23,978 nucleotides of DNA from Xanthobacteraceae bacterium (GTDB taxonomy: Bacteria; Pseudomonadota; Alphaproteobacteria; Rhizobiales; Xanthobacteraceae), in assembly GCA_019746355.1 (NCBI GenBank), contig JAIESC010000019.1, positions 1-23,978 of the forward strand. Direction: 5' to 3'. The number at the start of each line of letters is the position of its first letter. The stretch's first letter is position 1. Below are positions 15,790-23,883 of this stretch, one piece after another. The position numbers and the translations under genes were made by a program. The notes beneath the pieces were generated by a model that was given only the letters and a program-made list of their open reading frames with translations, did not search any database and had not been told where the DNA came from.

Positions 15790-16150
15790 GGCGGCGGGGT
15801 TTTCCTCATTCGGTATTGTTGTTGGCCGATTGTGAAGGGCAGAGCCACGCGAACACAAGCGCGGTGATGGGCGGCAGGGGCGGCGGGCTTGCATGGGCGG
15901 CAACAAGGTGACGGGCGAAGTTTGGCCGGTCGCAACTGATCCGGCGCACTTGCGCCACTGTGTGCCGCGCGTTGCCGTTGCGCGACCAGCCGGATTGCTC
16001 GCAAACCAGCGTGCGGTGCTGCAGGTTTGAATTCCAGCGCGCCTGGTCTTTCTTATGCTTGGAAAAGCCCCGTTACTGATTTGTAACGTGTGGTTGTGGT
16101 GAAACCTCGATATTGCAGCGCAGCGTGATCGCCACAGCGGAGCGCGGGTC
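15790..16150. other. 361-nt divergent intergenic region
   Basis: This gap lies between the divergent acyl-CoA dehydrogenase operon (minus) and the PD40 protein gene (plus) and must hold both promoters. The only clear structure is the inverted repeat CGTTAC-N6-GTAACG at 16071-16088. No tRNA, small ORF with a ribosome binding site, or convincing -35/-10 pair was found. GGAG at 16139-16142 is the ribosome binding site of the PD40 gene. Confidence 0.6.
16071..16088. promoter_or_regulatory. Inverted repeat CGTTAC-N6-GTAACG, possible operator
   Basis: Perfect 6-bp arms (16071-16076 and 16083-16088) with a 6-nt spacer (TGATTT) lie 62 nt before the PD40 protein ATG, in the divergent region. The size suits a dimeric repressor, but arms this short can occur by chance and no regulator gene is adjacent. 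Confidence 0.3.
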
Positions 16151-18058
16151 ATGATCAACCGTCGCAGTTTGCTGAAGGGAATTTCAACCGTCGCCTTGAC
16201 CACGCATCAGGTGGGGCGGGCCGCGGCCGAAGGCGCCGGGTCGGGCGCGCAGTCAGGTTCGGGATCGAAGGGCATCATGCTCATGAACCGGATCGGGCCT
16301 TCGTCCGCAGAACTCTACATCGCCAATGCCGACGGCAGCGGCGAGCGAAAGCTCCTGCAGGGCTCGATCTTCGAGCACAACGCGAGCTTCTCCCCAGACG
16401 GGGCGACCGTGCTGTTCACGTCGGAGCGCAACGGCGCAGGTCAATCGGATGTGTTTCGCGCGCGCCTTGACGGCACCGGCATCGAGCCGCTCGTGACCGG
16501 TCCGGCGGTCGACGATGCCGCCGTCCTGTCCCCCGACGGCAAGCATCTCGCGTTCGTGTCGACCCGAAACGGCTACCGCGCGAACATCTGGCTCCTCGAC
16601 CTCGAGCGTGGCCAGATGCGCAACCTCACCGGCGCGGAGGACGTGCAGGGCGATCCCAGCGGTCCCGACGGTTTCTTCCGGCCCTCCTGGTCGCCCGACG
16701 GGCAGTGGCTTGCGTTCTCCTCCGACCGCAACACCGACTGGCGGGGCCACGACGACGGCAAGGGTTGGGAGCACACGCAGGAGCTCAGTGTCTATGTGAT
16801 CCGCGCTGACGGTCATGGCTTCCGCCGGATCGCGTCCAGGCCCGGCTATTGCCTCGGCTCACCCAAGTGGTCGCCCGACGGCAAGCGGGTTGCTTTCTAT
16901 GAAATGACGACCGAGGCGACATGGGGCGCGCGTCGGCCGAACCTGGTTGCAGGCGTCGTGTCGCAGATCGTCTCGGTCGATGTCGCAACCGGCGAGCGGA
17001 TCGAGCACACCTCGGGGCCAGGCCTGAAGGTGTTCCCGCAGTTTCTCAGTGCGACGGAGATCGCCTATCACCGCAAGGGCGGTCCGGACGAGGGACTTTA
17101 TTACTCGTCGGGCCGGCCGGCGGCTAAGGCCGCGCTTCGCTCGCCATGCTGGTCACCGGACGGCAAGACGGTGATCTATGAAAAGGTCGACTTCAAGCCG
17201 CGGCCGCAGAACCAGCGGCTCTATAGCTGGGATCCGGACTGGGACTACCGCCACACCGATGTGTTCCCGATGCTGTCGCGCGACGGCAAGCTCGTCATCA
17301 CCGAGAAGGCCCAGAATTCCTCGCTCGCGATCCTTGATGCGAACGGGTCCAACCGGAAGCGGATCTTCGAGACCGACAACTCAGGCCTCGACCGCACCAA
17401 GGTCGCACGTGGCATGGCGGGCGCGTTCCAGCCGGCCTGGTCGCCCGACGGCGAATGGATCGCGTTTGGCCTCGGCGAGTGGTTTCAGGAGCGCCACACC
17501 GGCAAGGCGCGGATCATGCGCGTGCGCCGCGACGGCACCGGCCTGGAGGAGCTGACCGACGGCGCGGTGCATTCGGGCTTCCCAAGCTACTCCGCGGACG
17601 GCAAGGAGATCGTCTATCGCGTCTGGGGCGAGAACGATGTCGGGCTCCGCATTCTGAATCTCGAAACCCGCACGACGCGCGCGCTGACCACCGCCTACGA
17701 CAACCTGCCGGGTTGGTCGCCCGACGGCAGCCGCATCCTGTTCACCCGCCGGGTCGATGCGGTCAACTTCGACATCTACACCATCCGGCCGGACGGCTCG
17801 GACCTGCTGCGGCTCACCACCAACCGCGCGACCGACGGCCATGCCGTCTGGACCGCCGACGGCCGGATCATGTGGAACAGCGGCATCTATGGCTTCCGCG
17901 ACGAGGCGGCGCTCTATGACAACACCTTCCAGCAATACGGTCAGATTTTCATTATGAACGCCGACGGCAGCGGCAAGCGCATGCTGACGGACAGTCGCTG
18001 GGAGGATTCGATGCCGCTCTATATTCCGGCGAGGTTCCTCCTGATCGACCGCGGCTAA
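16151..18058 (+). CDS. TolB-like PD40 beta-propeller protein with Tat-type signal
   Basis: A 635-residue protein made almost wholly of PD40 (WD40-like) repeats. About ten copies of the (W/F/L)SPDG-x-x-(I/V/L)-x-(F/Y) motif can be counted, including variants YSADG, LSRDG and WTADG, spaced roughly 40-60 residues apart. That is more than one six- or seven-bladed propeller, so two may be present. The N terminus MINRRSLLKG carries a twin-arginine-like motif (R4-R5) and is followed by AAAEGA, suggesting Tat export to the periplasm. No protease catalytic domain follows the propeller. GGAG 8 nt upstream supports the start. TolB is the best-known relative, but no pal or tolQRA neighbours are present, so this is not called tolB. 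Confidence 0.82.
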   Translation: MINRRSLLKGISTVALTTHQVGRAAAEGAGSGAQSGSGSKGIMLMNRIGPSSAELYIANADGSGERKLLQGSIFEHNASFSPDGATVLFTSERNGAGQSDVFRARLDGTGIEPLVTGPAVDDAAVLSPDGKHLAFVSTRNGYRANIWLLDLERGQMRNLTGAEDVQGDPSGPDGFFRPSWSPDGQWLAFSSDRNTDWRGHDDGKGWEHTQELSVYVIRADGHGFRRIASRPGYCLGSPKWSPDGKRVAFYEMTTEATWGARRPNLVAGVVSQIVSVDVATGERIEHTSGPGLKVFPQFLSATEIAYHRKGGPDEGLYYSSGRPAAKAALRSPCWSPDGKTVIYEKVDFKPRPQNQRLYSWDPDWDYRHTDVFPMLSRDGKLVITEKAQNSSLAILDANGSNRKRIFETDNSGLDRTKVARGMAGAFQPAWSPDGEWIAFGLGEWFQERHTGKARIMRVRRDGTGLEELTDGAVHSGFPSYSADGKEIVYRVWGENDVGLRILNLETRTTRALTTAYDNLPGWSPDGSRILFTRRVDAVNFDIYTIRPDGSDLLRLTTNRATDGHAVWTADGRIMWNSGIYGFRDEAALYDNTFQQYGQIFIMNADGSGKRMLTDSRWEDSMPLYIPARFLLIDRG

Positions 18059-18063
18059 ACTCC

Positions 18064-18097
18064 AACAGGGCTTGCGCGGGAGACACCTGTTCTTTTT
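18064..18097 (+). terminator. Possible terminator after the PD40 protein gene
   Basis: The arms AACAGG (18064-18069) and CCTGTT (18086-18091) flank a 16-nt loop and are followed by CTTTTTG (18092-18098). The U-tract is good but the stem is short and AT-containing. It begins five bases after the stop codon and would partly separate the PD40 gene from the protease gene. Confidence 0.4.
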
Positions 18098-18105
18098 GCG
18101 AACCA

Positions 18106-18119
18106 TTCCTACATAGGAA
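18106..18119. promoter_or_regulatory. Palindrome TTCCTACATAGGAA upstream of the HtrA-like gene
   Basis: Two perfect 6-bp arms (TTCCTA and TAGGAA) around a 2-nt centre end 17 nt before the ATG at 18137, just before GAAAGG (18124-18129), the likely ribosome binding site. It could be an operator or a small hairpin controlling translation of the protease; the bound factor is unknown. Confidence 0.35.
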
Positions 18120-18136
18120 GCCCGAAAGGCATTCCC

Positions 18137-19144
18137 ATGTACGATCTCAACCCCCAGAACATCGAAGATATCGAGCCTGTCGCCGCGGCGTCCGAGCCGC
18201 ACGACGATGAGCTCTTGGACGCCTATTCCGACGCGGTGACGACGGTCGCCGACCGGGTCGGGCCCGCGGTGGTCCGCGTCGAGCGCGTGGGGCAGAAGGG
18301 CCACGGCGGCGTGGGCTCCGGCGTGGTCATCTCGCCCGACGGCCTGGTCTTGACCAACAGCCACGTGGTCGAGGGCGCAAAGGAGCTCCGTCTGACCGAC
18401 CCCGAGGGCCGCAGCATGGAGGCGCGGCTGATCGGCGAGGACCCGGACACAGATCTGGCGCTCGTTCGCGCCGGCGCCGCGCGCAACCTCGCCGCGGCAA
18501 GCCTCGGCGATTCCAAGAGGCTCAAGCGCGGTCAGCTTGCGGTTGCGATCGGCAATCCGCTGGGCTTCGAGTCGACCGTCACCGCGGGCGTGATCTCCGC
18601 GCTCGGGCGTTCGCTGCGTGCCCGAACCGGCCGGCTGATCGAGGACGTGATCCAGACCGATGCGGCGCTCAACCCCGGCAATTCCGGCGGGCCGCTGGTC
18701 TCGTCGCGCGGCGAGGTGATCGGCATCAACACCGCGGTGATCGCGGGCGCCCAGGGCATCTGCTTTGCGGTCGCAAGCAACACCGCGCAATATGTGCTGA
18801 GCGAGATCCTGCAGCACGGGCGGGTGCGGCGCGCCTTCATCGGCGTTGCGGCGCAGACCGTCACCGTGCCGCGGCGGCATGCGCGGACGGCGGGCATCGA
18901 GAATGGTTTCGGCGCGATGATCACCGCAACCGAGCCGAACGGCGCCGCGGCGGCAGCCGGGCTGATGTCCTACGACATCGTGGTGCGGCTCGACGGCATC
19001 CCCGTCACCGGCGTCGACGACATGATCCGGCTGCTCAACGCCAAGCGGATCGGCCGGGCGGTGACGTTCGACGTGCTGCGCCGCGGCCAACTGCGGAGCG
19101 TCGAGGTGAGGCCCGCGGAGCGTCAGGCTGCGAAGGCAGCCTGA
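18137..19144 (+). CDS. HtrA/DegP-like serine protease with one PDZ domain, no signal peptide
   Basis: A 335-residue trypsin-fold protease. The catalytic triad is clear: H76 in TNSHVVEG, D106 in DTDLALV, and S183 in NPGNSGGPL. The oxyanion region, AIGNPLGFESTVTAGVISALGRSL, and QGICFAVASNTA are typical of HtrA. One PDZ domain occupies about residues 235-325 (FIGVAAQTV to VTFDVLRRGQ). Unlike DegP, DegQ or DegS, the N terminus (MYDLNPQNIEDIEP) is acidic with no hydrophobic stretch, so the protein is predicted cytoplasmic unless a leader is missed. Length and single PDZ fit the DegS-like size class. GAAAGG 7 nt upstream supports the start. Confidence 0.9.
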   Translation: MYDLNPQNIEDIEPVAAASEPHDDELLDAYSDAVTTVADRVGPAVVRVERVGQKGHGGVGSGVVISPDGLVLTNSHVVEGAKELRLTDPEGRSMEARLIGEDPDTDLALVRAGAARNLAAASLGDSKRLKRGQLAVAIGNPLGFESTVTAGVISALGRSLRARTGRLIEDVIQTDAALNPGNSGGPLVSSRGEVIGINTAVIAGAQGICFAVASNTAQYVLSEILQHGRVRRAFIGVAAQTVTVPRRHARTAGIENGFGAMITATEPNGAAAAAGLMSYDIVVRLDGIPVTGVDDMIRLLNAKRIGRAVTFDVLRRGQLRSVEVRPAERQAAKAA

Positions 19145-19210
19145 CCGCCGACACGAGGTTATCCTAAAATCGGTCCCGACGCCGCCGTTGCGGCGGATGA
19201 GGGGCCCGCG

Positions 19211-19939
19211 ATGATCCACGCCATCCGTCCGATTTCCGTGCCGCGCCCGGTGACGGCGCTGCTCGGCTTCATTGCGGGCTTCGTCGATATCTGTTCGTTT
19301 CTCGGGCTGTTCCGCACCTTCGTCGCCCAGCTCACCGGCAGCTTCGTGTTCGCGAGCAGCTGGCTTGTCACCCATCAGGGCGAGCTGCTGACCGCGCTGG
19401 CGATCCCGACGTTCTTTCTCGCGGGATGCGTCGCGGCCGGGCTGGCGGCGCTGCAGGCGCGGCGCGGCCGGCCCCTGGCCTGGGTGGCGGGACTGGAGTG
19501 CGCACTGATCGCGGCGATGCTCGTGTCCATGCTGACCCTGCCGCTCGACAGCGCGAACGCTCCGGGCACGCTCGCGGCCGCGTTGCTCGGTGTCGCGGCG
19601 ATGGGAGTGCAGAGCGCGATGGTGCGCCTGTTCATGCGCGCAGTGCCGTCGACCAACGTGTTGACAAGCAACACCACGCATCTCGCCGTCGACGCGACGC
19701 TCTTGCTGTTGTCGTTCGGGCGACATCAAGCCTCCGATGCTGCCATCAGGCAGGCACGTGAGGCGCGGGAGCGGCTCGGATTGTTCTGGCCGCCAATGGC
19801 GGGCTTCGTCCTCGGCACCGCGGTTGGGGCGCTGTGCTTCGCCCTCGCGGGAAAAGCGGCGATCGCCGTGCCGCTCGCAGGCGCTTTCGGCTTCCTGATC
19901 TGGTGCCTGCGGGGTGCTGCGCGGCTGGCAGACGCCTGA
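19211..19939 (+). CDS. DUF1275 (YoaK-like) membrane protein
   Basis: A 242-residue protein with about six membrane segments. The N-terminal pattern [29 protein letters not shown] and the central [14 protein letters not shown] with [12 protein letters not shown] are the hallmarks of DUF1275 (YoaK) proteins, whose transport or other role is unknown. GAGGGG lies 6 nt before the ATG. It follows the protease gene by 66 nt and could be cotranscribed with it. Its stop is 3 nt from the stop of the convergent LsrF-like gene. Confidence 0.85.
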   Translation: MIHAIRPISVPRPVTALLGFIAGFVDICSFLGLFRTFVAQLTGSFVFASSWLVTHQGELLTALAIPTFFLAGCVAAGLAALQARRGRPLAWVAGLECALIAAMLVSMLTLPLDSANAPGTLAAALLGVAAMGVQSAMVRLFMRAVPSTNVLTSNTTHLAVDATLLLLSFGRHQASDAAIRQAREARERLGLFWPPMAGFVLGTAVGALCFALAGKAAIAVPLAGAFGFLIWCLRGAARLADA

Positions 19940-19942
19940 GCG

Positions 19943-20821
19943 TCAGCCCTTCGCTTTCAGCGAATTGAACAGTTCGAACGCCTCTTTCGGCTTGGTGTTC
20001 TTGTGCACCACCGCGCCGACCGCGGCAATCATCGCCTTCGGCGCGTCCGACTGGAAGATGTTGCGGCCCATGTCGACGCCGGCCGCGCCCTGCTGCACGG
20101 CGTTGTAGGCCATGGTCAGCGCGTCGAGCTCGGGGAGCTTCTTGCCGCCGGCCATGACGATCGGCACCGGGCAGGACGCGGTGACGGTCTCGAAGCCGTC
20201 GTCGACGTAATAGGTCTTAACGTATTGCGCGCCGAGCTCGGCGATCATGCGGCAGGCGAGGCGGAAATATTTCGCGTCGCGCACCATGTTCTTGCCGACG
20301 GCCGTGACGCCCATCACCGGCATGCCGACGCGAAGGCCGGCATCGATGAGCTTGGTCATGTTGTGGATCGAGCGGGTCTCGTGCTCGCCGCCGACGAACA
20401 CCTGGATGCCGACGCCGGCGGCGTTCAACCGCACCGCGTCCTCCATGTCCATGGCGATCTGCTCGTCGGACAACTCCTCGCGCAGAATGCTCGGGCCGCC
20501 GCTGGCGCGCAGCACCATCGGCTTCTGCGATTCCGCGGGCACGATCGAGCGGAGCACGCCGCGCGTGCAGAACAGCGCGTCGCATTGCGGCAGGAGCGGC
20601 AGGATCGAAAGGTCGATGCGCTCGAGCCCCGAGGTCGGCCCCTGGAAATAGCCGTGGTCGATGGCGAGCATCACGGTGCGGCCGGACTGCGGATTGAAGG
20701 TCCGCGCCAGGCGGTTCTTCATGCCCCAGTCGAGCTGGTGCGCGCCTTTGAGGAAAAAGCCCGGCGCGGCCTGCGGCGTTCCGGCCTGATAGCGTTCGCC
20801 TTCCTTGTCGGCTTCGGGCAT
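19943..20821 (-). CDS. LsrF-like thiolase/DhnA-type aldolase (3-hydroxy-5-phosphonooxypentane-2,4-dione thiolase family)
   Basis: A 292-residue TIM-barrel protein resembling E. coli LsrF throughout. Segments that I recall as shared with LsrF are [15 protein letters not shown] (30-44), [13 protein letters not shown] (51-63), VLRASG (103-108), VKTYYV (201-206) with the probable Schiff-base K202, AGGKKLPE (224-231), and [12 protein letters not shown] (248-259). LsrF cleaves the phosphorylated AI-2 intermediate with CoA to acetyl-CoA and DHAP. No lsrACDBGK gene is in the window, so the physiological substrate may differ; hence no gene symbol. GAGG about 9 nt before the ATG supports the start, and a large hairpin lies just upstream, after the CmcJ-like gene. 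Confidence 0.88.
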   Translation of the reverse strand: MPEADKEGERYQAGTPQAAPGFFLKGAHQLDWGMKNRLARTFNPQSGRTVMLAIDHGYFQGPTSGLERIDLSILPLLPQCDALFCTRGVLRSIVPAESQKPMVLRASGGPSILREELSDEQIAMDMEDAVRLNAAGVGIQVFVGGEHETRSIHNMTKLIDAGLRVGMPVMGVTAVGKNMVRDAKYFRLACRMIAELGAQYVKTYYVDDGFETVTASCPVPIVMAGGKKLPELDALTMAYNAVQQGAAGVDMGRNIFQSDAPKAMIAAVGAVVHKNTKPKEAFELFNSLKAKG

Positions 20822-20837
20822 TTTCCGTCCTCGTCAA

Positions 20838-20880
20838 ATCAATCGCGGGCCGTGCTGGGAAAGCACGGCCCGCGACTGAT
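20838..20880 (-). terminator. Large intercistronic hairpin between the CmcJ-like and LsrF-like genes
   Basis: The arms 20838-20856 and 20862-20880 pair over 19 positions around a 5-nt loop (20857-20861). Fourteen inner pairs are perfect. At position five from the outside, the plus strand would have an A-C mismatch while the minus-strand RNA has an allowed G-U pair, so the structure favours minus-strand transcripts. It begins 10 nt after the CmcJ-like stop and is followed by UUUGA rather than a long U-tract. It may be a terminator, attenuator or mRNA stabiliser. Confidence 0.6.
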
Positions 20881-20889
20881 AGCAAAGGC

Positions 20890-21723
20890 TCAGAAAAACG
20901 CCAGCGTGCGGATTTCGATGCTCTCGCGCGGCCGCGCATTCGGCGGCGTGGTCGGGTCGTCGAACGCGGTGTGCGCGGTCCAGCGCGCGCGGCCGTCCTT
21001 CGCCGAGTCGTAGACCTTGAACACCAGCGCCTCGTCGCGCGCCTGGCGCGGAAACCAGAACCATTTGTGCGCGGGGTTGTAGCCGATCACGTAGGTCTGG
21101 CCGATGCGGTCGGGATAGCGGCGCTCGGAGATCACGAAGTCGTCCGGCGACACGCTGCGGGCATCGGCGATGGCGAGCGGATGGGTCTCGACCGGATAGC
21201 GGATCGGCCGCCAGACCTGGATGATGGCGAAGCGGTGCTTGATGAGGTCGTCCGCCGCGTCCGGCAGGATGTCGCGCAGCCGCTGCGGACCGGACCATTC
21301 GGTGTAATCGTTGTGGGCGCGGCGCACGACCTCGCGGATCTTGTGCTGCTCGCGGAACGCGTCGTCGGCGGTGCGAAGCGTGTGGTCGAACACGACGACG
21401 CGCTTGGCGCCGCTCTGGGCTTTGATCAGCGCCTCCATCTCCGGATAGTAGACGCGCCTGACCTCCGTCTCGTCGAGGAAGTCCTGCACCTTGGTGTCGT
21501 GACGCACGAAGCGGAAGCCGTTGACATCGAGCTCGAATTCCTCGGCGTGCGGGCGGCCGTTGTGCATGACGACCTTGCGCGGGTCGGGCGTGCCGCCGCT
21601 TTTGACGTCGAGCGAGCCTGGCCCGCCCGTATAGGTGTAGATCTCGGTGCCGTCGTTGACGATGTAGTTGACGGTCGGCTCGATGGTTTCCGGCGCGGTG
21701 TCGAGTTCGGCGACGACAGACAT
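20890..21723 (-). CDS. CmcJ/AsaB (NvfI)-family oxidoreductase
   Basis: A 277-residue protein of the family that includes CmcJ of cephamycin synthesis, fungal AsaB and GA4 desaturases. Conserved blocks are FDHTLR (112-117), HNDYT (137-141), VWRPI (170-174), PLAIADARSV (182-191), HTAFDDP (251-257) and RESIEIR (266-272). The His/Asp in HNDYT and the later His are candidate metal ligands for a non-haem iron oxygenase, by analogy with NvfI; this is inference. The ATG at 21723 has GGAGG 5 nt upstream, better than the extended frame from 21777. A -35/-10 pair sits just upstream. The substrate cannot be read; its place between an LsrF-like and a RhaD-like gene suggests a small-molecule catabolic role. 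Confidence 0.85.
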   Translation of the reverse strand: MSVVAELDTAPETIEPTVNYIVNDGTEIYTYTGGPGSLDVKSGGTPDPRKVVMHNGRPHAEEFELDVNGFRFVRHDTKVQDFLDETEVRRVYYPEMEALIKAQSGAKRVVVFDHTLRTADDAFREQHKIREVVRRAHNDYTEWSGPQRLRDILPDAADDLIKHRFAIIQVWRPIRYPVETHPLAIADARSVSPDDFVISERRYPDRIGQTYVIGYNPAHKWFWFPRQARDEALVFKVYDSAKDGRARWTAHTAFDDPTTPPNARPRESIEIRTLAFF

Positions 21724-21748
21724 GGATGCCTCCGGTTCGTGTCGCCGG

Positions 21749-21777
21749 AATCTAGGATTGCGGCCGGCGCGGCACAA
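21749..21777 (-). promoter_or_regulatory. Candidate promoter for the CmcJ-like gene
   Basis: On the minus strand, TTGTGC (21777-21772) is separated by 17 nt from TAGATT (21754-21749), which matches four of six -10 positions. Transcription would start near 21742, giving a leader of about 20 nt. This would allow the CmcJ-like gene to be expressed apart from the RhaD-like gene upstream. Confidence 0.4.
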
Positions 21778-21805
21778 CCGTGCGACGAAGAACGATGATT
21801 TTGTT

Positions 21806-23878
21806 CTATCGCAGCGCCGCTGCGATGTTGCCGCCGTCTACGGTGGTGATATCGCCGGTGGTTTTCAACTCCAGCGCCTGATGCAGGAACGCCTGCGCGA
21901 CGTCGTCGGCGGTGACCTCGCGCTGCAGCAGGTTGCCGCTCATGTAGTCCTTCTCGGTGACGCCACGCGCCTTGGCGCGCTCTTTGATGAAGTCGTCGGT
22001 GAGCAGGCCCGAGCGGATGCGGTCGGCATTGACGCCGTTCGAGCGGATGCCGTCGGCGCCGTAATCGACTGCATATTGGCGCACCAGCAGCAGCGTCGCC
22101 GCCTTGGGCAGGCCATAGGGACCGAAGTTCGGGCCGGGATTGACCGCCTGCTTGGAGACGTTGAACAGCAGGCAGCCGCCGGTGCCCTGCTTGAGCATGA
22201 TCTGCACCGCGGCCTGCGCCACCCGCTGATGGCCGAAGAAGTTCAGCTCGAAGCTCTGGCGCAAGATCTCCTCGTCGACCTCGCCGATGCGGCCTTGCCA
22301 GGCGGCACCGGCGTTGGACACCAGGATGTCGAGTCCGCCGAAGGTTGCGGTGATTGTCGCAAACACGTCGCGGACCGATGCGGCATTCGTGACGTCGCAG
22401 GCAATGCCGACGGCAGCGCCGCCCAAGGCCTTCGCCTCCCGTTCGGCAGCCGCAAGGTTGACGTCGAGGAGGGCGACCTCCGCGCCGGCATGGGCGAACG
22501 CCCGCGCGGTCGCAGCCCCGATCGCGCCGCCCGCGCCGGTGATCGCCACCACCTGGCCTGCGAGCGGCGGCTCCTTCGTCTTGCCGAGCTTGGCCTGCTC
22601 CATCGGCCAGTATTCGACGTCGAAGTCGTCGGCCTCGGTGATGGTTTGGAAGCGGCCGATGGCCTCGGCGTCGGTGATCGTCGTGATCGCCGCTTGCGCC
22701 AGATCGGCGGCGATCCGTGCGTCTTTCGCCGAGCGGCCGAGGCCGTAGAGCCCCAGGCCCGGCACGAACGCCACGCGGGGCAGGGGATCGAGCATGCGCT
22801 TGCCGCCGCCGACGCGGGCGTTGTGGCTCTCGAAGTAGTTTTTATAGCTGTCGACGTAGGCCGCGACCGCCTGCGCCGCCGCGGTCTTGAACTGATCGAG
22901 CTTGCCCGCTTCCGGCGCGGGCAGGATCAGCGGGCTGCGCTTGGTGCGGATCGCGTAGTCCGGCGTGATGACGACCGACGCGCCGTAGCGCGGCAGCTCC
23001 GCCCCGCCCACGAAATTCAGGATCGCGCTGTTGGTGCGAAATTCCGCGATCATGCGTCTATGCGCGCCTTCGCCGCCGGCGTTCTTCAGGCTGCACGCAC
23101 CGCGGATGATCGGCGCAACCGCCTCATGCGGCGCGACCTGCGGCGGCAGGGCGGCCGCGGCGAACACCGTCTTGCGGCTCTTCGCAAGCCGCTCCTCGGC
23201 GCGGCTCACCAGCTCGATCATGCGCTCATAGGCCTCCTTCGCGCTTGCGCCGAAGGTGAAGATGCCGTGCTTGTCGAGGATCAGGCCTTCGACCTGTGGA
23301 TTCTTGTCGAAGGTCGTCGCCGCCGCCTTGGCGAGGCCGAAGCCCGGACGGACATAGGGCACGAGGCCGATCCGGCCGCTGAACACCTCCTCGCAGAGCT
23401 TTGCGCTGTCGGGCTGGTCGATCAGGCTGACGATGGCGTTGGCGTGGGTGTGATCGACGAAGGCGTGCGGCACGAAGGCGTGCAGCAGGAATTCCACCGA
23501 AGGGTTCGGCGCCGACGGTTCGATCAGGAAGGCGCGCTGCACGCGTGCCATGTCGTCGTCGGCAAGATCGTTGCGCGCGCGAAGCGTCTTCAGTGGACCA
23601 AGCTTTACCGCGACCATGCCTGCGGGCTCGATGGTCGCCATGTCGGAGCCGGTGCCCTTGACGCACAGCACCTCGACCTCGTCGCCGGCAAGGTCGCGCA
23701 TCTTCGTCTTGAGCGAGGTGTTGCCGCCGCCGTGCAGCACCAGCGCCGGATCGGAGCCGAGGAGCCGCGTGGTGTAGACGCGCAACGCCAAGTCGCGCGC
23801 GATCTCCGGCGCGACGCCGGACGCGGCGTACTGGTCGACCGCAGCCTTTGCGTCGCGATCGACCCAGCGGCTTTGCAT
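21806..23878 (-). CDS. RhaD-like bifunctional class II aldolase/short-chain dehydrogenase
   Basis: A 690-residue fusion. Residues about 1-430 form a class II (zinc) aldolase: HGGGNTS (49-55) binds phosphate, and H143 and H145 of HTHAN with H204 of DKHGIFTFG are the likely zinc ligands. Residues about 440-690 form a short-chain dehydrogenase with the nucleotide motif TGAGGAIG (447-454), NAG (522-524), and S575, Y588 and K592 as catalytic residues (YGLPK). This is the architecture of RhaD enzymes that split rhamnulose-1-phosphate to DHAP and lactaldehyde and oxidise the latter. No other rhamnose gene is seen, so the substrate is left open. ATG 23878 is chosen over GTG 23923, which overlaps the upstream gene. 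Confidence 0.9.
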   Translation of the reverse strand: MQSRWVDRDAKAAVDQYAASGVAPEIARDLALRVYTTRLLGSDPALVLHGGGNTSLKTKMRDLAGDEVEVLCVKGTGSDMATIEPAGMVAVKLGPLKTLRARNDLADDDMARVQRAFLIEPSAPNPSVEFLLHAFVPHAFVDHTHANAIVSLIDQPDSAKLCEEVFSGRIGLVPYVRPGFGLAKAAATTFDKNPQVEGLILDKHGIFTFGASAKEAYERMIELVSRAEERLAKSRKTVFAAAALPPQVAPHEAVAPIIRGACSLKNAGGEGAHRRMIAEFRTNSAILNFVGGAELPRYGASVVITPDYAIRTKRSPLILPAPEAGKLDQFKTAAAQAVAAYVDSYKNYFESHNARVGGGKRMLDPLPRVAFVPGLGLYGLGRSAKDARIAADLAQAAITTITDAEAIGRFQTITEADDFDVEYWPMEQAKLGKTKEPPLAGQVVAITGAGGAIGAATARAFAHAGAEVALLDVNLAAAEREAKALGGAAVGIACDVTNAASVRDVFATITATFGGLDILVSNAGAAWQGRIGEVDEEILRQSFELNFFGHQRVAQAAVQIMLKQGTGGCLLFNVSKQAVNPGPNFGPYGLPKAATLLLVRQYAVDYGADGIRSNGVNADRIRSGLLTDDFIKERAKARGVTEKDYMSGNLLQREVTADDVAQAFLHQALELKTTGDITTVDGGNIAAALR

Positions 23879-23883
23879 CAACT

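Noticed and set aside
15790..16203. Upstream extension of the large acyl-CoA dehydrogenase frame
   Set aside because: The extra residues look random (Arg, Ser, Cys, Thr-rich) and precede the normal family N terminus; part of it overlaps the start of the divergent PD40 gene.
17381..19729. 782-residue open frame on the minus strand opposite the PD40, HtrA-like and DUF1275 genes
   Set aside because: Its translation is Arg/Ala/Asp/His-rich with no family motif, and it lies fully antisense to three well-supported genes; it is a by-product of high-GC codon use.
21806..23878. Calling the aldolase-dehydrogenase fusion rhaD and the region a rhamnose operon
   Set aside because: The domain order fits, but no rhamnose isomerase, kinase, mutarotase, regulator or transporter is visible, so the specific substrate is not supported.
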